Assembly: GCF_004803465.1 (NCBI RefSeq)
Contig: NZ_SRSF01000003.1
Span: 248,001-312,000, forward strand
Direction: 5' to 3'
From: Neolewinella litorea
GTDB taxonomy: Bacteria > Bacteroidota > Bacteroidia > Chitinophagales > Saprospiraceae
DNA: 64,000 nucleotides
Within the stretch, counting starts at the first letter, position 1. The number at the start of each line of letters is the position of its first letter. The notes under the pieces are model-generated. The model was not told where the DNA came from and did no database searches. It saw only the letters and a program-made list of their open reading frames with translations. Made by a program: the position numbers and the translations under genes. This document shows positions 1 to 7,898 of this stretch, one piece after another.

Positions 1-332
1 CGAAGCCCCGCCGCGGTCGTCCCCGCAAAACCACCGGCGCCGCCAAGTCCGCCCGCAAGTCAGGGTCGGCCACCAAGCGCAAGAGCACCGGCCGCCGCGG
101 CCGCCCCTCCACCAAGGGCCCGGAGAGCGAACTCACCAAGATCAGCGGCGTGGGAGTTACCATGGCCAAGCGATTCGAGGAAGCCGGCGTGACCAGCATC
201 GAGCAATTCGCTAATCTTTCCGACGACGATATGAAGGACGTACTGCAGAAGTGTGGCCCCCGCTACCGCAACGCCGACAGCGACCGCATGGAGTCCTACC
301 GGGAATCCGCCCGCCAGGCCATGCAGGAATAG
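1..332 (+). CDS. AT-hook / helix-hairpin-helix DNA-binding protein, 3' part only
   Basis: The reading frame is open from base 3 to the TAG at 330-332, so the gene begins before the window. The visible part starts Lys/Arg/Pro-rich with two AT-hook cores (RRGRP at about bases 12-26 and again at about bases 93-107), which in other proteins insert into the minor groove of AT-rich DNA. It ends with a compact segment of about 60 residues, ISGVGVTMAKRFEEAGV onward, that resembles the helix-hairpin-helix fold (ISGVG followed by a 'sub-threshold' helix pair) seen in DUF4332-like and polymerase-associated proteins. A nucleoid-associated or chromatin-like role is inferred. An internal GTG at 150 would give only 60 residues and is unlikely to be the true start because the frame and its basic composition continue upstream. 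Confidence 0.7.
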   Translation, partial: KPRRGRPRKTTGAAKSARKSGSATKRKSTGRRGRPSTKGPESELTKISGVGVTMAKRFEEAGVTSIEQFANLSDDDMKDVLQKCGPRYRNADSDRMESYRESARQAMQE

Positions 333-353
333 TCCAGCGGTTCTGATACCAAA

Positions 354-387
354 AAAACCGCCGCTCGGAAATCCGGGCGGCGGTTTT
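354..387. terminator. Bidirectional intrinsic terminator
   Basis: AAAACCGCCGC at 354-364 pairs perfectly with GCGGCGGTTTT at 377-387. The A-tract on the left and T-tract on the right allow it to end both the AT-hook gene on the plus strand and the superoxide dismutase gene on the minus strand, which converge here. Confidence 0.88.
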
Positions 388-413
388 CTATTTACTCTAC
401 CGAGTGCTGGAAC

Positions 414-1019
414 CTAGCGGGCAGCGCGGTAGCGCTCGCTTACTTCGTCCCAGTTGATGACCTCGAAGAAGGCATCTACGTAGTCGGTGCGGCGGTTCTG
501 GTAGTTCAGGTAGTAGGCATGCTCCCAAACGTCGAGGCCGAGGATCGGCGTGCCGCGCTCGCTCACCACGTCCATCAGGGGGTTATCCTGGTTGGGGGTG
601 GAGGTGACGGCCAGCTTGCCATCGTTCTTTACGATCAGCCAGGCCCAGCCGGAGCCGAATTGTCCGGCAGCGGCGCTGGAGAACTTCTCCTTGAAAGCAT
701 CGTAGCTGCCGAAAGCCTTATCGATCGCGCTGGCGAGTTCTCCGCTGGGCTTTCCGCCACCGTTCGGACTCATGACGGACCAGAAAAGGCTGTGATTGTA
801 GAAACCGCCGCCGTTGTTACGGACGCCCGCTCCCGCCGAGCTGACCTTCGACAAAATTTCTTCGATATCCTTGCCGGCCATATCGGATCCCTCAAGGGCG
901 GCGTTTAACTTACTGGTGTAGCCGGCATGGTGCTTGCCGTGGTGGATTTCCATCGTACGGGCATCAATGTGCGGTTCCAGTGCATTCGAAGGGTAGGGTA
1001 AATCGGGAAGGGTAAACAT
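414..1019 (-). CDS. sodA: Superoxide dismutase, Mn/Fe family (Mn-type signature)
   Basis: Cytoplasmic enzyme that dismutates superoxide to hydrogen peroxide and oxygen. The 201-residue protein starts at MFTLPDLPY, the usual N-terminus of the family; an upstream in-frame extension to 1103 has no family counterpart and is rejected. Metal ligands are visible as H26 (in MEIHHGKHH), H76 (in FYNHSLFW), D163 and H167 (in the DVWEHAYY signature). The GGG before FYNH together with Q144 in TPNQDNPLM matches the manganese-type arrangement rather than the iron type, where the glutamine sits before the second histidine. Length is normal for the family and no key residue is missing. It stands alone, convergent with the upstream AT-hook gene. 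Metal preference is inferred from sequence only. Confidence 0.95.
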   Translation of the reverse strand: MFTLPDLPYPSNALEPHIDARTMEIHHGKHHAGYTSKLNAALEGSDMAGKDIEEILSKVSSAGAGVRNNGGGFYNHSLFWSVMSPNGGGKPSGELASAIDKAFGSYDAFKEKFSSAAAGQFGSGWAWLIVKNDGKLAVTSTPNQDNPLMDVVSERGTPILGLDVWEHAYYLNYQNRRTDYVDAFFEVINWDEVSERYRAAR

Positions 1020-1361
1020 AGTAGTATGATTTATAAGTAAACAAAAAAGCCCCGTTACAGGGCGGGCGCGCAGGTGCAGCGTCCCACGGTGTGAACGTGG
1101 CAATGTTTCCGGGGTTGAGTATCAATGTACCTGATCCCGGCTAGATCGTAAATATGAAGTAAAGAAGTAAATAGGTCAGTGTAAGCCAAAACCCCATCCT
1201 TACCAGGTCGCGTTTCATTCTTGCGTTACTTTACCCGGTCGACGGGTGTTAGTTTTTTTTATCTAACCCAATCCCAACCGCCCAGGTTCGTATGCCCGGG
1301 CGTCGGGCTTCGGACGCATTCGCTTTCACATTTAAACAGGCTGTTGCCGTAATTTTGAACC
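1020..1361. other. Intergenic region between divergent sodA and GH57 gene
   Basis: About 340 bases with no convincing gene. It should hold the promoters of both divergent genes. A short dyad ACCCG/CGGGT at 1233-1247 followed by T8 at 1253-1260 could be a weak terminator-like hairpin on the plus strand. TAATTTTG at 1350-1357 fits the Bacteroidota -7 consensus TAnnTTTG but lies only four bases before the ATG at 1362, so if used the GH57 transcript would be essentially leaderless. No TAnnTTTG match was found for sodA. Confidence 0.4.
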
Positions 1362-3812
1362 ATGATCCCAGCCAGTGCCCCAATCAAATTCGTTTGTATT
1401 CACGGTCATTTTTACCAGCCCCCCCGGGAAAATGCCTGGTTGGAGACCATCGAGATCCAGGACAGCGCCGCCCCCTTCCACGACTGGAACGAGCGCATCA
1501 ACGAAGAGTGCTACGCACCCAACGCCACCGCCCGCGTGCTCAACGACGAGCAGCATATCCGGGAGATCTCCAACAATTACGCGCGCATCAGTTGGAATAT
1601 GGGTCCGACCCTGCTCTCCTGGCTGGAGCAGCACGACCCGGCCACCTATCGCCGCATCCAGGAGGCGGACGCGAAGAGCCGCCGGCGTTTCAACGGACAC
1701 GGATCGGCACTCGCCCAGAGCTACAACCACATCATCATGCCGCTGGCTAATGCCCGTGACCGGATCACGCAGATCAAGTGGGGCATTGCTGATTTTGAAC
1801 ACCGTTTCGGCCGCAAGCCCGAGGGAATGTGGCTGGCCGAAACCGCCGTCAGTACGGAGTGCCTGGAAGACCTGGTCGCCTGCGGCATCACCTATACGGT
1901 ACTTGCCCCGCGGCAATGCCAGGCGGTTCGCCCCACGGAGACCGATGAGTGGCATGAAGTACACGGCGGCGTCGACCCCCGACGGCCCTACCGCTGCGTG
2001 CTGCCGAGCGGAAACTCGATCGCCCTGTTCTTCTACGACGGCGACGTGGCCAAGGCGGTCGCCTTCGAAGGATTGCTCAACGACGGCCGTTACCTGGCCA
2101 ATAAACTGACCGACAGCCTGGACGCGAACGATGAAGTCCAGCTGGCCCACATTGCTACCGACGGCGAGAGCTATGGCCACCACCACGCCAAGGGTGAAAT
2201 GGCCCTGGCGGCCTGCCTGGAAGAGATCGACCGCAACCCGAACGTGCGCCTGACCAATTACGGCGAGTTCCTGGAACTGCATCCCCCGACCTGGGAGGCC
2301 CGCATTCACGAGAACAGTTCCTGGTCGTGCGTACACGGCGTGGAACGGTGGCGCAGCGACTGCGGCTGCGAGACGGGCGGTGAACCCGGCTGGCACCAGC
2401 GCTGGCGCGCGCCATTGCGCGAAGCCCTGGACGAGGTGCGCGATCGTCTCGCCGGAGTGTTCGAGCGGGAGGGTAGCCTTATGTTTACCGACTGCTGGCG
2501 GGCCCGCGACGCTTACATTGAGCTGGTACTGGATCGTTCCGGCGGCCGCACCGATGCCTTCCTGACGCAGTGGGCCAAAAGCCGGGAGATCACCCCCCGA
2601 CAGAAAATCCGCATGCTCCGGTTGCTGGAAATGCAACGCCACGCCATGCTGATGTACACCAGTTGCGCCTGGTTCTTCAACGAAGTAAGCGGGATCGAAA
2701 CCCTGCAGGTGCTGCAGTACGCCAACCGGGCCATCCACCTGTGTGAGGTACTGACGGGCAAAAACTATCACCCGGACTTTATCGCCCGGCTCGAGAAGGT
2801 GGAAAGCAACGTACTGCCTAACGCCGCCGTGGCCTACCGGGAGTCGGTAATCCCCGCCCGCGTGGGCCTGCTGCGGGTGGGTATGCACTTCGCCGCCGCG
2901 AGCCTCTTTGAGGATCGGCCCGCGGATCTCGAACTCTTCAACTACCGTAGCCAGATTCATAGCCTCAAGCAACTGCGCGCCGGTGCCTTCCGCCTGTCGG
3001 TGGGACGCATGACGATCCTTTCCAACATCACCTCCAGCAGCTCCAACTTCAGCTTCGCCGTGCTCTACCTGGGCCAGCAGGCCATGATCGGCGAGATATC
3101 GCAGGATATGGACATGCGCGACTTTGACGCCCTGCTGCCCGAGCTCGAACGGCAGTTCCGGGTAGGCCACGTCAGTGAGGTGATCAATCTGATGAAGGAC
3201 AACTTCTCCGGGCAAAGCTTCTCGATCTGGCATCTGTTCCGCGACGAGAAGCGCAAAATCCTGCTGGAGATGACCGAACGTACCCTTGAGATTGCGGCAT
3301 CCAGCTTCTCCGACGTTTATTACGACAATTACCAGTTGATGAGCACCATGCGGGCCAATGACCTGCCGCTCCCCGACAGCTACCTGGCCGCCATCAACTT
3401 CACCATGCACCGGCGGCTGCTTGATCTGCTGACCGGGGACAGCCAACCCGACCGCGCCCGCCTGCACCGCATCGTGACCGATTACCTGCACTGGGAACAC
3501 GAATGGAAAGACACCGCCAAGCTGGACAACGCCGCCGAGCAGCGCGTCCACCTGCTGGTATCCAAATCCTTCGACAGCCCCCAGCTATGGACGTGGACGC
3601 ACCAACTTGTGGAAGGCCTCCGCAGTCTGGGCCTCAGGCCCAACTTCTACCGGGCGCAGACGATCTTCATCGAAGGCTGGACGCCCGCTTACGTAAAAAC
3701 CCTGTCCGCCGCTCAACTGGAGGCCGGGCTGGCTTTCGCCCGGCAACTGGATATTCAGCTCGGATTCGTAGCGTTCCAGCCCGTGCTGGTACCCGCGGGG
3801 ATGCGGGGATAA
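1362..3812 (+). CDS. GH57-like glycoside hydrolase with DUF3536 domain
   Basis: 816 residues. The N-terminal half is a family 57 glycoside hydrolase barrel: region 1 is HGHFYQP (14-20), the GHGSAL motif is at about 112-117, region 3 is GMWLAET with the expected nucleophile E160, and region 4 is ATDGES with the expected acid/base D267. The C-terminal half corresponds to DUF3536, usually fused to this barrel in bacterial proteins. Family 57 enzymes act on alpha-glucans (amylase, branching or transferase reactions); the substrate of the DUF3536 subgroup is not settled and I do not assign one. No signal peptide, so cytoplasmic. A GT4 glycosyltransferase follows after nine bases, which suggests a joint role in alpha-glucan metabolism. 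The HGHFYQP motif sits so near the ATG that no later start is possible. Confidence 0.9.
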   Translation: MIPASAPIKFVCIHGHFYQPPRENAWLETIEIQDSAAPFHDWNERINEECYAPNATARVLNDEQHIREISNNYARISWNMGPTLLSWLEQHDPATYRRIQEADAKSRRRFNGHGSALAQSYNHIIMPLANARDRITQIKWGIADFEHRFGRKPEGMWLAETAVSTECLEDLVACGITYTVLAPRQCQAVRPTETDEWHEVHGGVDPRRPYRCVLPSGNSIALFFYDGDVAKAVAFEGLLNDGRYLANKLTDSLDANDEVQLAHIATDGESYGHHHAKGEMALAACLEEIDRNPNVRLTNYGEFLELHPPTWEARIHENSSWSCVHGVERWRSDCGCETGGEPGWHQRWRAPLREALDEVRDRLAGVFEREGSLMFTDCWRARDAYIELVLDRSGGRTDAFLTQWAKSREITPRQKIRMLRLLEMQRHAMLMYTSCAWFFNEVSGIETLQVLQYANRAIHLCEVLTGKNYHPDFIARLEKVESNVLPNAAVAYRESVIPARVGLLRVGMHFAAASLFEDRPADLELFNYRSQIHSLKQLRAGAFRLSVGRMTILSNITSSSSNFSFAVLYLGQQAMIGEISQDMDMRDFDALLPELERQFRVGHVSEVINLMKDNFSGQSFSIWHLFRDEKRKILLEMTERTLEIAASSFSDVYYDNYQLMSTMRANDLPLPDSYLAAINFTMHRRLLDLLTGDSQPDRARLHRIVTDYLHWEHEWKDTAKLDNAAEQRVHLLVSKSFDSPQLWTWTHQLVEGLRSLGLRPNFYRAQTIFIEGWTPAYVKTLSAAQLEAGLAFARQLDIQLGFVAFQPVLVPAGMRG

Positions 3813-3821
3813 CGGAACAAG

Positions 3822-4817
3822 ATGAAAATTGCCGTCCTCGCCCCCTTCGCCTTTCCCGTCCGGGAGCCCTACGCCGGTGGCCAGGAGCGGCATACGGCCC
3901 AGTTGGTACGGGGTATGGCAGCCCGGGGGCATTCCGTCACCCTGCTCGCCCGCCCCGGATCGGATGCGCCCGAGGGGGTACGCCTGCTGCCCATAACCGG
4001 TGGCTACGCCGCGGCCTTACGACAACTGCGTGCGGGCGGATTCGACATCGTTCACAACAACAGTCTGGATTACCTGCCGGTACTGACGGCCTGGCGGATG
4101 AATTGCCCGGTGGTCACCACCCTGCATACCCCACCGTACCGGGCCCTGCGATTGGCTGCGCGAGTGGGGAGGTGGTCCGACCGGCTCCACTTCGTGACGG
4201 TCAGCGCCTTCATGCAGCGGCTGTGGGCCCCCTATACCGGGCGCTCCACCATCATCTACAACGGTATTGACCCGCAAGCCTGGCCTTTTTCTCCGCAGGG
4301 GGAACCCCGTAGAGCGGTATGGTCGGGCCGGATCAGTCCGGAGAAAGGGACCGAATACGCCATTGCCGCGGCCTCTCAGGCGGGCTACGCGCTTGACCTG
4401 GCGGGGCCCATCCACGATCAAGCTTACTTCGCGCGGGAGGTATCACCATACTTGAACGATCGCATTCGATACCATGGATCGCTTTCGGGAACGGAACTGG
4501 CGCGGCTGATGGGCGGGGCAGGGGTAGGCCTGTTTACCTCCGTGTGGGACGAGCCTTTCGGACTGGTCATTCCCGAGATGCTGGCCTGCGGTACGCCAGT
4601 GGCCGGTTTTGGGAGCGGGGCGGCTACCGAACTCCTCTACGAGGGGGTGGGGCAACTTGTCGAAAAGCGGGACGTTACTGCCTTGGTGACCGCCATGAAC
4701 GCCGCCGCCCGGCTGCAGCGCCGCCACTGTCGCGCCCACAGCGAGCGTAACTTTCACCTGGAAACCATGATTTCCGGTTACGAAGAACTTTACCGGCGGA
4801 TCCTCAACCGGCGGTGA
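3822..4817 (+). CDS. GT4-family glycosyltransferase
   Basis: 331 residues with a GT-B fold. The N-terminal Rossmann domain begins MKIAVLAPFAFP with the glycine-rich acceptor loop YAGGQERH (18-24). The C-terminal domain carries the retaining-transferase EX7E motif, E244 in DEPFGLVIPE to E252, plus a G-rich nucleotide-sugar loop just after it. It therefore transfers a sugar from a nucleotide donor with retention of configuration. Donor and acceptor cannot be read from the sequence. It is nine bases downstream of the GH57/DUF3536 gene and probably co-transcribed, so glucan synthesis or remodelling is a reasonable inference. No signal peptide or membrane segment is seen. Confidence 0.88.
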   Translation: MKIAVLAPFAFPVREPYAGGQERHTAQLVRGMAARGHSVTLLARPGSDAPEGVRLLPITGGYAAALRQLRAGGFDIVHNNSLDYLPVLTAWRMNCPVVTTLHTPPYRALRLAARVGRWSDRLHFVTVSAFMQRLWAPYTGRSTIIYNGIDPQAWPFSPQGEPRRAVWSGRISPEKGTEYAIAAASQAGYALDLAGPIHDQAYFAREVSPYLNDRIRYHGSLSGTELARLMGGAGVGLFTSVWDEPFGLVIPEMLACGTPVAGFGSGAATELLYEGVGQLVEKRDVTALVTAMNAAARLQRRHCRAHSERNFHLETMISGYEELYRRILNRR

Positions 4818-4894
4818 CCGGCCCTTCTTTTATTTCATTCCCGTGCTTTGCTTATGGTTTCGATTCGTAGCATTGCCGTTCCTAATCTTTTGCA

Positions 4895-5698
4895 ATGCTG
4901 AAACTTCCCAACGACCTCGTCTTTTTCGACCTTGAAGCTACCGGACTCAACCTGACCCGCGACCGCATCGTACAGATCGCGCTCATCAAGTTGTTCGCCG
5001 ACGGTCGGCCCGCCGAGGAACTGGAAATGAAGATCAACCCCACCATTCCCATCAGTACGGAAGCCTCCTCGATCCACGGGCTGACCAACGACGACGTAGC
5101 AGGCGCGCCCACCTTTCAGGAAGTGGCCCCGCGCCTCTACGAATTCATCGGGGACGCGGACCTGGGCGGATACAATTCCAACCGCTACGACGTGCCCCTG
5201 CTGCAGGAGGAATTCTACCGTGCCGGATATTTTCTGGATACCGGTAGCCGCCGCCTGATCGACGCCCAGCACATCTTTTACCAGATGGAGCCCCGCACGT
5301 TGAGCGCGGCCCTGAAGTTCTACGCGGGTAAGGAAATGACGGATGCCCACGATGCGCTGGCGGACGTGCGCGCGACGGTCGACGTCTTCCGCGGGCAACT
5401 AAAGCATTACGCCGGAGCCACCTATACGCGTGAGGACGGGGAGGTGATCGAGCCCTTTACCGACATTGACTCCGTGGCGGAATTCTGTCGCGACGACCGC
5501 TTCCTGGACGCCACGCGCCGCATCAAGCGCGGACCCAATGGCGTGCCTACCTTCAACTTCGGCAAACACGCGGGGCAACCCGTCGCGGACGTGTTCGCGA
5601 AGGAGCCCAGCTACCTGAAGTGGATACTGGATAAGGATTTCACTACCGAAGTGAAGGCCCTGGTGCGGGCCATTGACGAGGAGCGCCGCAAACGATAG
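4895..5698 (+). CDS. DEDDh 3'-5' exonuclease (DnaQ-like) with C-terminal DUF3820-like domain
   Basis: 267 residues. The exonuclease domain covers about 5-165: Exo I is FFDLEATGL with D12 and E14, Exo II lies near YNSNRYDVPLL (D99), and Exo III is AHDALADVRA with H152 and D157. This is the two-metal DEDDh set that removes nucleotides from 3' ends of DNA or RNA. Residues about 217-260 (FNFGKHAGQPVADVFAKEPSYLKW) form a small second module of the type annotated DUF3820 / quorum-sensing-regulated virulence factor, seen fused to exonucleases in Bacteroidota. It is not the polymerase III epsilon subunit by architecture. The gene is separated by 77 bases from the GT4 gene and appears functionally unrelated to it. 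Confidence 0.9.
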   Translation: MLKLPNDLVFFDLEATGLNLTRDRIVQIALIKLFADGRPAEELEMKINPTIPISTEASSIHGLTNDDVAGAPTFQEVAPRLYEFIGDADLGGYNSNRYDVPLLQEEFYRAGYFLDTGSRRLIDAQHIFYQMEPRTLSAALKFYAGKEMTDAHDALADVRATVDVFRGQLKHYAGATYTREDGEVIEPFTDIDSVAEFCRDDRFLDATRRIKRGPNGVPTFNFGKHAGQPVADVFAKEPSYLKWILDKDFTTEVKALVRAIDEERRKR

Positions 5699-5702
5699 GG
5701 TA

Positions 5703-5918
5703 CTAGGCCAGCTCGTCCTTATCGAAGCCAGAGCCGTGGCCGTATCCTCCCTTGCTGCTGTCTACGTTCTTGAGGTCGTCGTCATCCTGATCGTCGACGT
5801 TCTTCTTGGGGGTGGCTGTGGGAGCTTTCTTGTCCTTGTCGCCGTCGGCGGCCAGGATGGGCTGCTGGGTTTTCGCGTCAAAAATCCGGTAGCGTGAAGG
5901 CTTGTGATTGAATTGCAT
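5703..5918 (-). CDS. Small acidic/lysine-rich hypothetical protein
   Basis: 71 residues starting MQFNHKPSRYRIFD; an ATG nine codons upstream at 5945 is possible but the MQFN start looks more natural. The first 30 residues look folded (YRIFDAKTQQPILA), and the rest is disordered: a KDKKAP stretch, a DDQDDDD acidic run and a glycine-rich GGYGHGSGFD tail. No signal peptide, membrane segment or cysteine. I do not recognise a family. It converges with the exonuclease gene, with only four bases between the two stops. Codon use looks like its neighbours, which supports a real gene, but the evidence is modest. Confidence 0.5.
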   Translation of the reverse strand: MQFNHKPSRYRIFDAKTQQPILAADGDKDKKAPTATPKKNVDDQDDDDLKNVDSSKGGYGHGSGFDKDELA

Positions 5919-6024
5919 GGTCGAGGGTTTTTCTTGTTTCCTCAACCTGAGGTCGGCAACCGAGGTTCGCTGCGCCCGGGCCGGAATACGGCACCCGCGT
6001 CCGCGGCAGAAGCGAAAAGCAAAA

Positions 6025-6060
6025 CGGGGAATTACGACAGTTCTCCGCCGTAATTCCCCG
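6025..6060 (-). terminator. Hairpin terminator after tRNA-Ile
   Basis: CGGGGAATTACG at 6025-6036 pairs perfectly over 12 bases with CGTAATTCCCCG at 6049-6060. On the minus strand it follows the tRNA by nine bases and is trailed by a T-rich GTTTTGCTTTT, fitting a tRNA terminator. Confidence 0.75.
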
Positions 6061-6069
6061 CTGAAAAAG

Positions 6070-6142
<73 letters not shown>

Positions 6143-6151
6143 GAAAGCGCG

Positions 6152-6159
6152 CAAAGATA
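6152..6159 (-). promoter_or_regulatory. -7 promoter element TATCTTTG of tRNA-Ile2
   Basis: CAAAGATA on the plus strand is TATCTTTG on the minus strand, an exact match to the Bacteroidota -7 consensus TAnnTTTG, ending nine bases before the mature 5' end of the tRNA. The same geometry is seen at tRNA-Cys. Confidence 0.75.
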
Positions 6160-6164
6160 GCACG

Positions 6165-6896
6165 CTATCCGTACAGCTCCAAAATGACTTGCTGCTCGGA
6201 ATACCCGAGTTTCAGCAGGCGATCGCGGGCCTCATCCACCATCTGGCTCCAGCCGCAGAGGTAGAAGCGAACGTCTTCCCGCGGGGTGGCGTAATCGCGC
6301 TCGTACACCTGATGCACGTAGCCCGAAAGCACCTCAAAAGGGGGCTTGTCCTGGGGCATTTCCCGACTGAGGGTGGCCGTATAGGTGAAATGGGGGTGGC
6401 GGCGCGCGAGTTCCTCCAATTCATCGCGGTAAAGCAGATCTTCAGGTCGGCGGCAACCGAAGATGAGGTGGAAGCGGCGGGTTTCGCGGTCGAGCCGCTC
6501 CTGCAGCATGGACCGGAAGGGGGCAATGCCCGTGCCGGTACACACCATCACTACGTCGTAGTCGAGCGGCCGTTCCGGTAGGGTAAATACACCGCCGGGT
6601 TCCTTGGTCAGCAGCTGGGTACCTACGGTCGCTTCCTCGAAGAGGTAGGTGCTCCCCTTGCCGCCCGGGAGGTGGACCACGCAGAGTTCGGCCTGGTTGC
6701 CCCCGTTCGGAGCCGAGGCGATGGAGTAGCTGCGCCAGCGATCACGGCGGCGGTCACTGATCGGCAGGTCGAGGGTAAGGAACTGTCCGGGCCGGAACTC
6801 GAGCCGCTCGCGGTCGGGCAGTTCCAGCCAGAAGCTGCGCACCGTGGGGCTACGTTGCTCGATGCGGGTGACGATCGCTTCCTTCCATTTACTCAT
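6165..6896 (-). CDS. Ferredoxin-NADP reductase-like FAD oxidoreductase
   Basis: 243 residues starting MSKWKEAIV. It has the plant-type ferredoxin reductase layout: an FAD-binding barrel with the RSYSIAS motif (about 55-61) and the G-S-T loop near 80, then an NADP-binding Rossmann domain with CTGTGIAPFRSM (119-130) and the FYLCGWSQMV segment near the C-terminus. It moves electrons between NADPH and ferredoxin or flavodoxin. The ATG overlaps the stop of the upstream GHMP kinase by four bases (ATGA), implying translational coupling. The open frame runs further upstream to 7436, but that part is only the shadow of the kinase gene. The physiological partner is unknown; a second, unrelated reductase sits in the sulfur operon at 50 kb. 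Confidence 0.88.
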   Translation of the reverse strand: MSKWKEAIVTRIEQRSPTVRSFWLELPDRERLEFRPGQFLTLDLPISDRRRDRWRSYSIASAPNGGNQAELCVVHLPGGKGSTYLFEEATVGTQLLTKEPGGVFTLPERPLDYDVVMVCTGTGIAPFRSMLQERLDRETRRFHLIFGCRRPEDLLYRDELEELARRHPHFTYTATLSREMPQDKPPFEVLSGYVHQVYERDYATPREDVRFYLCGWSQMVDEARDRLLKLGYSEQQVILELYG

Positions 6897-7825
6897 AGTA
6901 CCATATCGTTGTAGGGGATAACGGTGGGGTAGCCGCGCTCGTTGAAGTAGGCGCGGGTATTTTCCAGGGGCGCCTCGCTGATGGCCCAGACGAAGTCTCC
7001 CCCCCAGGCCCCCAGGCTTTTGACTGTACCGTCGAAGTCGCGGAAGTGCTCCTCCTGCACGGGCGTCAGCCCCAGTTCGTCCGCGATAAGGCGTTCGTAG
7101 GCCGTGGCCACGCGGGCGGCGGCGCGCAGGTGCGGGGCCTGGAGAAAAAGCCGCGACATTTGGCCCGCTTCCCAGATCGTCTCCACGTCGATGTCGATGG
7201 TGGCGTAGCGTTGGAGGGCTTCCCGGCTGTTCTGTTTGCGGTTGCGGTAGACGAAGCAGGTACTTTCCAGCCACTCGGGCCGCCAGTCCAGCTCCGTTAC
7301 CGTGGGCCGGCTGCCGTTGCGGGAATACAGGAGGGGGCCTTCGGCTCCGGCGCAGGCCAGGTCGTAACCGCTGCCGCCGAAGGTGCGCTCGAGCAACTCG
7401 TACGCGTTTACGCCAAGCCATTCGCTGAGGAACCATACCAGGGTGGAACTGCTGCCGAGACCCCAGGCCGGGTCGAATTCGAGGGTCGTGGTGATTTGGG
7501 TATCGGCCAGTTTGCGGGTGGCCCCGGGGAGAAGCTGTTCGGCGACGTGGAAGAGCTGGAGGAGGCGGTGGCGCACGGGATCTTCATCGGTGGGCGCCGC
7601 CCGCCATTCGTCCGGTGTGAAGGCGAAGCGGCGGTGGGCGGAAGGGTCGCCGGCCACTTCCATAGTCCATTCCAGGGTGCCGGCGGAATCGGAAGGGCGG
7701 GGCGTAACCCGGAAGCGCTGTCCGCGCCGGGTGGGGACGGCCAGGGCGGTGGCGCCGTCGAGGACGAAGTATTCGCCCAGCAGGAGCAGTTTGCCGTGGC
7801 CGTAAAATTCCCGTTCGTGATGCAT
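6893..7825 (-). CDS. GYDIA-type GHMP kinase
   Basis: 310 residues. GHMP features are the N-terminal YGHGKLLLLGEYFVLDG segment (motif 1), the phosphate-binding GLGSSSTLVWFL loop and the GSGYDLACAG signature that names the GYDIA subgroup of Bacteroidota. GHMP kinases phosphorylate small molecules such as mevalonate, phosphomevalonate, galactose or homoserine using ATP. In this phylum the subgroup is often placed near isoprenoid genes, so a mevalonate-pathway role is possible, but no other pathway gene is in the window and I leave the substrate open. The stop overlaps the start of the ferredoxin reductase-like gene. No signal peptide. Confidence 0.82.
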   Translation of the reverse strand: MHHEREFYGHGKLLLLGEYFVLDGATALAVPTRRGQRFRVTPRPSDSAGTLEWTMEVAGDPSAHRRFAFTPDEWRAAPTDEDPVRHRLLQLFHVAEQLLPGATRKLADTQITTTLEFDPAWGLGSSSTLVWFLSEWLGVNAYELLERTFGGSGYDLACAGAEGPLLYSRNGSRPTVTELDWRPEWLESTCFVYRNRKQNSREALQRYATIDIDVETIWEAGQMSRLFLQAPHLRAAARVATAYERLIADELGLTPVQEEHFRDFDGTVKSLGAWGGDFVWAISEAPLENTRAYFNERGYPTVIPYNDMVL

Positions 7826-7839
7826 AGGTGGGGTAATGT

Positions 7840-7874
7840 AAAAAGGCCACCCTACCGAGGTAGCGTGGCCTTTA
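7840..7874 (-). terminator. Intrinsic terminator downstream of rpsA
   Basis: On the minus strand TAAAGGCCACGCTAC / GTAGGGTGGCCTTTTT forms a stem with one mismatch and a short CTCG loop, followed by a T-run. It lies between the stop of rpsA at 7899 and the start of the GHMP kinase at 7825. Confidence 0.85.
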
Positions 7875-7898
7875 TTCAGTCATACGATTCGGAGCGAC

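Noticed and set aside
1350-1357. TAATTTTG as the promoter of the GH57 gene
   Set aside because: It fits the -7 consensus but lies only four bases before the ATG; without a later start codon it would give a leaderless mRNA, so I list it as uncertain instead of as a promoter.
1332-3551. Open frame of 739 codons on the minus strand opposite the GH57 gene
   Set aside because: It is antisense to a well-supported hydrolase with clear motifs; its translation has no recognisable fold and is the kind of long shadow frame that arises in GC-rich DNA.
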